Source of the DNA: an uncultured Eubacteriales bacterium
GTDB lineage: Bacteria; Bacillota; Clostridia; Oscillospirales; CAG-272
Direction: 5' to 3'
DNA length: 18,991 nucleotides
Assembly: GCA_934462825.1 (NCBI GenBank)
Contig: CAKSIP010000032.1
Coordinates: 1 to 18,991 of the forward strand
This document shows, piece by piece, positions 7,917 to 13,818 of this stretch. Both the position numbers and the translations under genes were made by a program. The notes beneath the pieces are model-generated. The model had not been told where the DNA came from and did not search any database. It saw nothing but the letters and a program-made list of their open reading frames with translations. Position 1 is the stretch's first letter. The number at the start of each line of letters is the position of its first letter.

Positions 7917-8108
7917 CATATTCTCAGCTCGGCCTGATTGGCTTTTAATTGGATTTTCGCAGTTGCCGGATGACCTCCCCGGCTTTTACGAAACGAATCC
8001 TCTTATATGCAGTTTGTTATCATCTAATGACTACCTTCAAAATATATTTTCGCATCACAATACGACATTGTTTCTATTTTTTTAACCGAATATTAAGTCA
8101 AAAATATA

Positions 8109-8137
8109 TTGATTTTCTCCTGTTAATTGGATATAAT
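8109..8137 (+). promoter_or_regulatory. abiE promoter
   Basis: TTGATT (8109-8114) and TATAAT (8132-8137) with exactly 17 bases between them. The predicted start near 8144 leaves a leader of only about 14 bases before the antitoxin ATG. Confidence 0.85.
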
Positions 8138-8157
8138 ACAATTACGAGGTGAAAATC
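8111..8157. promoter_or_regulatory. 47-bp dyad operator centred on the abiE -10 box
   Basis: Outer arms GATTTTCTCCT (8111-8121) and AGGTGAAAATC (8147-8157) match at 10 of 11 positions. Inner arms TAATTG (8124-8129) and CAATTA (8139-8144) match fully, with equal two-base gaps on both sides. The dyad centre, 8134, falls within TATAAT. AbiEi antitoxins are known to repress their own operons through inverted repeats in the promoter, so this is the likely AbiEi binding site. The right arm also contains the ribosome binding site. Confidence 0.7.
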
Positions 8158-8757
8158 ATGATTTTAACAACCGCTATGCTAACCGAGCAACTCATACAAT
8201 ATCGCGATCCCGCCGGGAAGATCTTGCGTCTTACGCGTGAGAAAAAACTGTTTCCACTCTGTCGTGGCATTTACGAAACCGATCCTGCCGTGCCCGGATA
8301 TTGTCTGGCCCCTGTTTTATACGGTCCATCCTATATTTCCTTTGATTATGCTCTGGCTCAATATGGGCTTATCCCCGAGGCGGTCTATACCTACACCTCA
8401 GCGACTGTCGGTAAAAAGAAAGAAAAGCGCTATGAAAATGATTTTGGCGTTTTCACCTACCGTGATGTGCCGGCGGATGTTTATCCGCTCGGTGTGACTG
8501 TGCGGGAGGAAAATGGATATGTGTACCGGATCGCCACGCCGGAAAAAGCACTTTGCGATAAACTGTATACTCTTTCCCCGGTACACAGCCTCAAAGAACT
8601 ACGACGGCTCCTGTTTGAAGACCTCCGCATCGACGAACAGGAGTTTGCAAAACTCGCCAAAGACGAACTCCGCATACTTTGCGGAGGCTACCACGCAAAC
8701 AATCTGAAGTACCTGGGTAAGATGATCGGAGGTAACACGCATGAACAGCATCCTTGA
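8158..8757 (+). CDS. abiEi: AbiEi-family antitoxin of a type IV toxin-antitoxin system
   Basis: A 199-residue protein of the AbiEi antitoxin family, which neutralises AbiEii without binding it and represses its own operon through an N-terminal winged helix. Family landmarks are REKKLFPLCRGIYE (residues 28-40), SYISFDYALAQYGLIPE (58-74), the SATVGKKK stretch and RIATPEKALCDKLY (124-137). I chose ATG 8158, six bases after GAGGTG; a GTG at 8149 would remove the spacing to that site. It overlaps the toxin gene by 17 bases (8741-8757), typical of coupled translation. The system is associated with abortive infection and with keeping mobile DNA in place. Here it stands beside mobilisation relics. 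Close distant relatives include AbiEi_4-type transcriptional regulators; the AbiEii neighbour settles the assignment. Confidence 0.88.
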   Translation: MILTTAMLTEQLIQYRDPAGKILRLTREKKLFPLCRGIYETDPAVPGYCLAPVLYGPSYISFDYALAQYGLIPEAVYTYTSATVGKKKEKRYENDFGVFTYRDVPADVYPLGVTVREENGYVYRIATPEKALCDKLYTLSPVHSLKELRRLLFEDLRIDEQEFAKLAKDELRILCGGYHANNLKYLGKMIGGNTHEQHP

Positions 8758-9598
8758 ACAAATGCTGAAAAAATACGAGGCAAGGAATACAGAAGACCAA
8801 AAGAATGCGCTGAAAGAAATCATGCAGGAGATTGTTCTCTGCGGCCTTTCACGCGCCGGTTTCTTTCGGAAAGCCGCATTCTACGGGGGAACGGCATTGC
8901 GGATCTTTTACGGTTTGGAGCGTTTTTCAGAGGATCTTGACTTTTCTTTACTAACCGAAGATGTGAATTTTCGGCTCTCCGACTATTTTCCTACGCTGGA
9001 AAAGGAGGTTGCCTCTTACGGTCTGCAAATGACTGTCTCCGAGAAAGAAAAAAGCGTGGATTCGGATATTCGCTCCGCTTTTTTAAAGGGGAACACGCGG
9101 GCATTGCTACTACACTTTTTCCCGGGCAAACAATCCGGCGGCGTCGCCGACAACGAAAATATCAAAATCAAATTCGAAGTAGATGTTACACCTCCCGCCG
9201 GAGCAGCCTTTGTCCATCAATACCGCCTGCTCCCCGCCCCATATGAAGTGACGCTCTACGATATGCCGTCCCTCTTTGCCGGGAAAGTACATGCCGTAAT
9301 CTGCCGCGCGTGGAAAAACCGTATCAAGGGCAGAGACCTCTATGATTATGTGTTCTACCTCTCACGCGGTGCCGCACTCAATACAGAACATTTAAAAAAC
9401 CGTTTGGTCGAGTCGGGGGTATGGAAGTCGGATGCTCCCTTCACAGTGGAAGACGCAAAGAGACTGCTTTCGGCACGTTTCGATACCATTGACTATACAC
9501 AAGCAAAAGAAGATGTCTTACCGTTCATTCGAGACACGGCATCACTTGCACTTTGGAACGCCGACTTCTTTAAACAGATCACGGAACAGTTGCACTGA
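8741..9598 (+). CDS. abiEii: AbiEii/AbiGii-family nucleotidyltransferase toxin
   Basis: A 285-residue toxin of the DNA polymerase beta-like nucleotidyltransferase superfamily. The nucleotidyltransferase core is clear: YGGTALRIFYGLERFSEDLD (residues 48-67) has the GG-T and S-x-D-x-D metal-binding motif (Asp65 and Asp67), KFEVDV (144-149) supplies the third acid, and AGKVHAVICR (180-189) followed by KGRDLYDYVFYL (196-207) are the family's conserved lysine and arginine-aspartate blocks. All catalytic positions appear intact, so the toxin should be active. Known relatives transfer nucleotides to RNA; the acceptor here cannot be told. RBS CGGAGG lies upstream of ATG 8741, inside the end of the antitoxin gene. 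The gene converges with the small - strand operon 13 bases further on. Confidence 0.92.
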   Translation: MNSILEQMLKKYEARNTEDQKNALKEIMQEIVLCGLSRAGFFRKAAFYGGTALRIFYGLERFSEDLDFSLLTEDVNFRLSDYFPTLEKEVASYGLQMTVSEKEKSVDSDIRSAFLKGNTRALLLHFFPGKQSGGVADNENIKIKFEVDVTPPAGAAFVHQYRLLPAPYEVTLYDMPSLFAGKVHAVICRAWKNRIKGRDLYDYVFYLSRGAALNTEHLKNRLVESGVWKSDAPFTVEDAKRLLSARFDTIDYTQAKEDVLPFIRDTASLALWNADFFKQITEQLH

Positions 9599-9611
9599 TC
9601 CGGTTGCTTTT

Positions 9612-9911
9612 TTATACCTTCATTGCCGATTGAAAGTATTTCACCGGTTTTGTATTGAGCGACTGGATGTATTCGGGTGTATAACCGACACTCTCCGCGG
9701 ACTGTTCCTGCGTGCAGCCGTCAATATACAGTCCCGCATAGATCTCATACAAACGGAGCGGAGCAGCGCGGATTGCGGCATTATATTTGGTAAGTGTATC
9801 GAGGACTGTGTTGTTCCCGATTCTCTCCCCGGCCTCATCGAACACTTTCTTGCGTGAACAGTAATGACGGATTTCACGCAAGTCGCGGCGGATCGTTTCT
9901 GTCGTTATCAT
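9612..9911 (-). CDS. Small helix-turn-helix (sigma-region-4-like) protein
   Basis: A 99-residue protein of unknown function. The C-terminal half reads LYEIYAGLYIDGCTQEQSAE then SVGYTPEYIQSLN, a helix-turn-helix of the sigma-70 region 4 kind seen in many small phage and element-encoded proteins. The N-terminal half is charged and helical (RRDLREIRHYCSRKK). The RBS AAAGGAGGTG lies seven bases before ATG 9911, which makes the start secure. It follows the 54-residue gene by 34 bases on the same strand and is probably co-transcribed from the promoter at 10180-10208. It may be a regulator of an integrated element, but this is inference from the fold only. Confidence 0.65.
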   Translation of the reverse strand: MITTETIRRDLREIRHYCSRKKVFDEAGERIGNNTVLDTLTKYNAAIRAAPLRLYEIYAGLYIDGCTQEQSAESVGYTPEYIQSLNTKPVKYFQSAMKV

Positions 9912-9945
9912 ATTGTTTCACCTCCTTTCATTTGTTTGGCTTGTA

Positions 9946-10110
9946 TTATTCGGTTACTGTCTCGTGCTCTTGCAGGTATTCCAAAGTACAGTGGAGCTGG
10001 ATGCCGATAAGGATTGTCTCGACATCCTCCGGCAACTCTTTCAGATCCGGCACATCCTCGGTAAAGACCCGAATACCTACTTCGTTTTCGGGAATCCGTA
10101 TTTCTATCAT
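9946..10110 (-). CDS. 54-residue acidic protein, unknown function
   Basis: A short gene on the - strand starting at ATG 10110, with GAAGGAGGTG about five bases before it, and ending at TAA 9948-9946. The product is acidic and begins MIEIRIPENEVGIRVF, continuing with TEDVPDLKELPEDVETILI and a C-terminal helix ending in HETVTE. The ideal ribosome site, the position directly behind a promoter, and the following gene 34 bases on all argue that it is real. I do not recognise the family. A small acidic protein paired with an HTH protein could be a partner or anti-regulator. Confidence 0.6.
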   Translation of the reverse strand: MIEIRIPENEVGIRVFTEDVPDLKELPEDVETILIGIQLHCTLEYLQEHETVTE

Positions 10111-10178
10111 GTTTTCACCTCCTTCGCGCTCATCTTACACGAGAGTTCACCCAATATGGTAGAGGACTGACCCGTACA

Positions 10179-10209
10179 GTTTATAAACACACCCGGATCG
10201 TTTGTAAAC
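10179..10209 (-). promoter_or_regulatory. Promoter of the small-protein operon with twin operators
   Basis: On the - strand TTTACA (10208-10203) and TATAAA (10185-10180) are 17 bases apart. Each lies inside a palindrome: GTTTATAAAC (10179-10188, perfect) and GTTTGTAAAC (10200-10209, one mismatch). Their centres are 21 bp apart, two helical turns, so a dimeric repressor could occupy both on one DNA face. Confidence 0.75.
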
Positions 10210-10243
10210 TGACCAAATATTCACCCCATGTTTCGCTACCACC

Positions 10244-10293
10244 GACAAGGAAGCCCGTTTGCTTCGCCAATGAAGCAAACGGGCTTCCTTGTC
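10244..10293. repeat. Perfect 22-bp hairpin
   Basis: Arms 10244-10265 and 10272-10293 (outer end GACAAGGAAGCCCG) are perfectly complementary around the six-base loop GCCAAT. Neither side has a T-tract, so it is not a standard terminator. It lies between two divergent promoters, that of the small-protein operon and that of the recombinase. Confidence 0.7.
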
Positions 10294-10330
10294 TCCAAAA
10301 CTGTGGGGAAAAAGACTGCATTCCGTTGGA

Positions 10331-10379
10331 CTCTCGCCAACATTGACAAGGACGATCCCTGTGCTGCGATATGGGCTCC
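10331..10379 (-). repeat. Dispersed structured repeat, copy 2
   Basis: The - strand of this segment matches 5254-5299 at about 40 of 46 positions, in inverted orientation relative to copy 1. The stem ACAGGGA/TCCTTGT around TCG keeps its pairing despite substitutions. The two copies bracket the 5.1-kb block containing the Abi_C, mobilisation-relic and AbiE genes. Confidence 0.6.
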
Positions 10380-10460
10380 ACGATGGAGGAGATACTAGCA
10401 TGATTGCAAAAAGCTAAAATGGACGAAAAAACTCTGATATTAAACAACATTGTTTGGTTG

Positions 10461-10489
10461 TTCATAAATTGTAGGAAAAAGGCTATAAT
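10461..10489 (+). promoter_or_regulatory. Probable promoter of the tyrosine recombinase
   Basis: TATAAT at 10484-10489 is preceded 17 bases upstream by TTCATA (10461-10466), a moderate -35. Just upstream lies the dyad AAACAA/TTGTTT (10442-10455), a possible operator. The predicted leader is about 15 bases. Confidence 0.55.
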
Positions 10490-10511
10490 GAAGTCAAAAA
10501 GGAGTGTAAAC

Positions 10512-11444
10512 ATGACAACCAACGAACTCATGTCCGAGTGGCTCGACCGTTGCGGGCGGGAGAGAATCAAGCCACGGACATACAGCCGATATCGGGGAGT
10601 CATTATGCAGCATATTCTGCCCGAACTCGGCGGGGTGCCGATTGAGCATATCGGCCGGCGACAGATCGTCGATTTTCTCGCCGCACACCGGGCGACCGGC
10701 AATATGCGATGGGGAGAACGCCTCTCGGCAACCAGCACAAATCTGATTATCACCGTTCTGCATTCCGCCTTTTCCTATGCCCGTGATATGGCTCTGCTCC
10801 CGGACAACCCCTGTGAACACATCAAGCGTATACCACCCCCGCCGGGGCGGGTTGACGCATTCACGCGAGAGGAACAACGCCGGTTGGAAAAGTGTATTGC
10901 CAGCCTGGGAGATCGCCGCCTGTTCGGCATCCGGCTCTGCCTGTATACCGGACTACGGATCGGCGAGCTGCTGGGGCTCGAATGGAGCGATATTGACCCA
11001 ACCCGCGGCATTTTGCAGATCGGGAAAACCGTCTATCGCGAAAAGAACGACGACGGTGACTGGCAACTGTTCATCGACCGCCCGAAAACGGTCTCCTCCG
11101 TAAGGGTGATTCCCCTCCCCCCTTTTCTCACAGAAGAACTGCAAGCTTACCGCATGACCGCACGAAGCGATTATCTGGTTGAAAATAAAAAAGGCGAACG
11201 AATGTCTGTTCGTTCGTATCAATATCTGTTTGAGCGGCTGACAGAAAAAGCCGGCGTGCGCAAGCTGAATTTTCATGCACTGCGCCACACCTTTGCCACC
11301 CGCGCTCTGGAATGTGGCATGGACATCAAGACCCTATCCGAACTCATGGGACACAAAAACGCCACGATTACCCTCAATCGCTATGCCCACAGTATGCTGG
11401 ATACCAAAATCGCCGCAATGAGCAAAATGGAAAGAATTTTTTGA
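10512..11444 (+). CDS. Tyrosine-type site-specific recombinase (integrase/invertase)
   Basis: A 310-residue phage-integrase-family enzyme. Residues 1-110 form the SAM-like core-binding domain (KPRTYSRYRGVIMQHILPEL), and 115-310 the catalytic domain. The catalytic set is complete: Arg149 in TGLRIGELLGLEW, Lys192 in RPKT, His255 and Arg258 in FHALRHTFATR, His281 in MGHKNATIT, and the nucleophile Tyr291 in LNRYAH. I chose ATG 10512 because AAAAAGGAG precedes it; upstream in-frame starts lack a ribosome site and overlap the promoter. The gene ends five bases before a 28-bp inverted repeat that encloses a promoter. This suggests that it acts there as an inversion switch for the restriction-modification operon rather than as an element integrase. 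Direct proof is not available from sequence. Confidence 0.92.
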   Translation: MTTNELMSEWLDRCGRERIKPRTYSRYRGVIMQHILPELGGVPIEHIGRRQIVDFLAAHRATGNMRWGERLSATSTNLIITVLHSAFSYARDMALLPDNPCEHIKRIPPPPGRVDAFTREEQRRLEKCIASLGDRRLFGIRLCLYTGLRIGELLGLEWSDIDPTRGILQIGKTVYREKNDDGDWQLFIDRPKTVSSVRVIPLPPFLTEELQAYRMTARSDYLVENKKGERMSVRSYQYLFERLTEKAGVRKLNFHALRHTFATRALECGMDIKTLSELMGHKNATITLNRYAHSMLDTKIAAMSKMERIF

Positions 11445-11448
11445 AAAA

Positions 11449-11476
11449 TTCTGCACCGAATATGAGATTCGGTACA
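11449..11476 (+). repeat. Left recombination site of a putative invertible segment (IRL)
   Basis: This 28-bp sequence (TTCTGCACCGAA, then TATGAGA, then TTCGGTACA) recurs as a perfect inverted copy at 11589-11616. Each copy is itself a dyad, CCGAA-7-TTCGG (ACCGAAT/ATTCGGT when the spacer is counted as five). This is the form expected for a tyrosine-recombinase core site with a 7-bp strand-exchange region. Confidence 0.8.
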
Positions 11477-11484
11477 AAAAAGAG

Positions 11485-11518
11485 GGCATATCCCGCCCGG
11501 AAAACGGTGGGATATGCC
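11485..11518 (-). terminator. Terminator-like hairpin inside the invertible segment
   Basis: GGCATATCCC (11485-11494) and GGGATATGCC (11509-11518) form a perfect 10-bp stem. On the - strand it is followed after CTC by a run of T (complement of 11477-11481), so it is a good leftward terminator. After inversion it would face the restriction-modification operon. Confidence 0.65.
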
Positions 11519-11537
11519 TAAAAAGTGCTTTTTTGAG

Positions 11538-11566
11538 TTGCAAAAGGCGCAAAAAAGTGGTTTAAT
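11538..11566 (+). promoter_or_regulatory. Promoter in the invertible segment, directed at the R-M operon
   Basis: TTGCAA (11538-11543) and TTTAAT (11561-11566) have a 17-base spacer; transcription would start near 11573 and cross the right repeat into the first methyltransferase gene. No other promoter candidate is visible between the recombinase stop and the operon. Confidence 0.6.
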
Positions 11567-11588
11567 AAGAAGCAAGAGTAAATTATTA

Positions 11589-11616
11589 TGTACCGAATCT
11601 CATATTCGGTGCAGAA
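11589..11616 (-). repeat. Right recombination site of the putative invertible segment (IRR)
   Basis: Perfect inverted copy of 11449-11476, ending two bases before the ribosome binding site AAAGGGA of the first operon gene. In the transcript this arm would form a small stem immediately upstream of that site. Confidence 0.8.
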
Positions 11617-11627
11617 AGGGACCCTGC

Positions 11628-12317
11628 GTGGAAAACAAACAGATCAAATCCCGCCGCCGTGTAACGGAGTACGGCGAAGTGAACACCGGGGAGCGCGAGG
11701 TAAAAGCCATGTGCGACCTGGTAAAATCGGAGACCGAGCGCATCGACTCGCGTTTCCTGGAACCGGCATGCGGCGACGGGAACTTTCTCGCCGAAATACT
11801 AACGCGCAAGTTGTCCTGTGACCAACTGAAAAAGTATCGAAGGAGCCCCTACGACTGGGAGAGAAATTCCCTGCTTGCAATCGGGAGCCTGTACGGCGTC
11901 GATATTCTCGCGGACAACTGCGAAGCGTGCCGGGAACGGCTCTATCGCCTGTGGGATGCAGAGTACCGCAAGGTCTGTCGGACGGAATGCAACGATGATA
12001 CGCGGGCGTCGGCACGGTTCATCCTAGCCCGCAACATTGTATGCGGCAATGCTCTGTCGCTCATGTGCGTCGACGGAAACGGAAAAGACACCGCCATTCC
12101 AATCGTCTTTTCCGAGTGGACCTTCCCGTTCAACGACGGGCGCCTGCAACGAAAGGACTATACCTTCGACGAACTGCTCCATGCAGAGGAAGAAAAAACG
12201 CCGGGAAAGAAATCCGCGCAGCCATCCCTCTTTGCAGACTCCCACCGCCCCGACGGTGAGGGTAAATTCTTGCAGCAGTATATCACCCATTACAGGAGAC
12301 TTGCCGACCATGAGTAA
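11628..12317 (+). CDS. Restriction-modification methyltransferase-like subunit lacking NPPY
   Basis: A 229-residue protein starting at GTG 11628, seven bases after AAAGGG; the reading frame is open further upstream through the right repeat, but that part looks non-coding. Residues 43-53, FLEPACGDGNF, are motif I of N6-adenine methyltransferases (S-adenosylmethionine binding), and LYGVDIL (88-94) fits motif II. Where the catalytic NPPY motif would come, the sequence reads IVFSEWTFPFNDG, so it is probably not a methyltransferase on its own. It may serve as a partner subunit of the next gene product. The two genes overlap by eight bases (ATGAGTAA), implying translational coupling. First gene of the operon, reading from the putative invertible promoter. 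Confidence 0.8.
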   Translation: MENKQIKSRRRVTEYGEVNTGEREVKAMCDLVKSETERIDSRFLEPACGDGNFLAEILTRKLSCDQLKKYRRSPYDWERNSLLAIGSLYGVDILADNCEACRERLYRLWDAEYRKVCRTECNDDTRASARFILARNIVCGNALSLMCVDGNGKDTAIPIVFSEWTFPFNDGRLQRKDYTFDELLHAEEEKTPGKKSAQPSLFADSHRPDGEGKFLQQYITHYRRLADHE

Positions 12318-13812
12318 CGCGCTATTTGAAAACGTCTACAACCCGGACGTCTTGTCCTGCCTCGCCAACCTCTCGAACGACGAAGTCTTTACACCTCCGG
12401 AAGTCGTCAACAAAATGCTGGATATGCTCCCCGCGGAACTGTTCCGCAACCAGGACACCACTTTTCTCGACCCCGCGTGCAAAACAGGGGTTTTTCTGCG
12501 GGAGATTGCAAAGCGATTGATTGTCGGCCTGGAGCCACAATTCCCGGACCTTCAGGAACGCATCGATCATATTTTTCACAAGCAACTTTTCGGCATCGCC
12601 ATCACAGAACTCACAAGTCTTCTCTCGCGCCGTGGAGTGTACTGTTCCAAATACCCGAACAGCGAATTCTCGGTGAGCCGTTTCGAGGACGCACAAGGAA
12701 ATATCCGCTACAAGCGCACCCCGCACACATGGGAAAAAGGCAAATGCGTCTTTTGCGGTGCGTCGCAAAGCGAATATGACCGCGCCCGAGACCTCGAAAC
12801 GCACGCATACGAATGGATCCATGTCCAAAACCCGGAGGAGATTTTCAAAATGAAATTCGATGTGATCATAGGCAACCCGCCGTACCAGTTGAGCGATGGC
12901 GGAGCCGGAGCGAGTGCCACGCCAATATATAACCTTTTTGTAGAACAGGCAAAAAAACTTCAGCCGAACTATTTAATCATGATAATTCCGGCACGATGGT
13001 ATTCAGGCGGGAAAGGACTCGATTCATTTCGCCAGAATATGCTTCGAGACAGACATATTTCGCACATCGTAGATTATTGCAATTCGATTGATTGCTTCCC
13101 CGGTGTTGATGTAGCTGGCGGAATCTGCTATTTCTTATGGGATAAACATTACAATGGGAAATGCCTGTTCACAAATATCGCCAACGGTGTACCGAGTTCA
13201 ATGGAACGCTATCTCGATGAATATACCACAGTGATTCGGCATCCCATCGCTGAATCGATTGTTCGCAAAGTAACTCGTAATCGCCCACTAACTCTATCCT
13301 CCTATGTGTCTAGTAGAAAACCATTTGGTTTGGCGACAACGGTGCGCCCGGACAAAGTTGGTGACATTCTTTTGAGATACAAAGACGGCATAGGTAAGTA
13401 TGACAGCAAAAAAGTACCCACTGGACACGCGAATATTGCAAAATGGAAGGTAATGATTTCGAGATTAAGTGCAGAACACGCTGGTCAACCTGATAAAAAT
13501 GGTCAGTATAGAGTCCTATCTACTCTAGAAATCCTTCCTCCAAGAACAATCTGTACAGAAACATACTTAATTGCTGGCTGTTTCGAACGCGAAGCTGAAG
13601 CTAAAAACTATGCAAATTACCTGCGTTGTAAATTTGTGCGCTTTCTTATCGCACAAATTGCCATGACGCAACAGATCACCAAATCTGTATTTGGATTTGT
13701 TCCAGTTCAGGACTGGAAAACAACATGGACCGACGCGGAGCTCTATGCAAAATACAACCTCACACAGGAAGAAATCGACTTCATTGAGTCGATGATCAAA
13801 CCGATGGAGTAA
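12310..13812 (+). CDS. Eco57I-type N6-adenine DNA methyltransferase
   Basis: A 500-residue modification enzyme that should transfer a methyl group to adenine N6 in a specific site. Motif I is FLDPACKTGVFLRE (residues 52-65), with K-T in place of the usual G-S. The catalytic motif IV is FDVIIGNPPYQL (183-194). EVFTPPEVVNKMLD (25-38) is the usual motif X-like lead. A CVFCG pair of cysteines (146-150) could be half of a metal site. Residues about 205-460 form the target-recognition part (ending in AQIAMTQQITKSVFGFVPVQ, the usual C-terminal block of this family). This region has much lower GC: 13441-13560 is about 38% GC against about 57% for 12361-12480. That suggests a swapped recognition domain. 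ATG 12310 overlaps the preceding gene, and the helicase gene follows after six bases. Confidence 0.9.
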   Translation: MSNALFENVYNPDVLSCLANLSNDEVFTPPEVVNKMLDMLPAELFRNQDTTFLDPACKTGVFLREIAKRLIVGLEPQFPDLQERIDHIFHKQLFGIAITELTSLLSRRGVYCSKYPNSEFSVSRFEDAQGNIRYKRTPHTWEKGKCVFCGASQSEYDRARDLETHAYEWIHVQNPEEIFKMKFDVIIGNPPYQLSDGGAGASATPIYNLFVEQAKKLQPNYLIMIIPARWYSGGKGLDSFRQNMLRDRHISHIVDYCNSIDCFPGVDVAGGICYFLWDKHYNGKCLFTNIANGVPSSMERYLDEYTTVIRHPIAESIVRKVTRNRPLTLSSYVSSRKPFGLATTVRPDKVGDILLRYKDGIGKYDSKKVPTGHANIAKWKVMISRLSAEHAGQPDKNGQYRVLSTLEILPPRTICTETYLIAGCFEREAEAKNYANYLRCKFVRFLIAQIAMTQQITKSVFGFVPVQDWKTTWTDAELYAKYNLTQEEIDFIESMIKPME

Positions 13813-13818
13813 ACGGAT

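Noticed and set aside
11449..11616. The 28-bp inverted repeats as ends of a small insertion sequence or MITE
   Set aside because: The segment carries a promoter and terminator, lies flush between recombinase and operon, and shows no flanking target duplication; the switch model explains more.
11514..11627. Upstream extension of the first methyltransferase frame, starting at ATG 11514 inside the hairpin and running through the right repeat
   Set aside because: No ribosome site precedes 11514, and the extension is unlike the conserved N-terminus; GTG 11628 with AAAGGG fits better.
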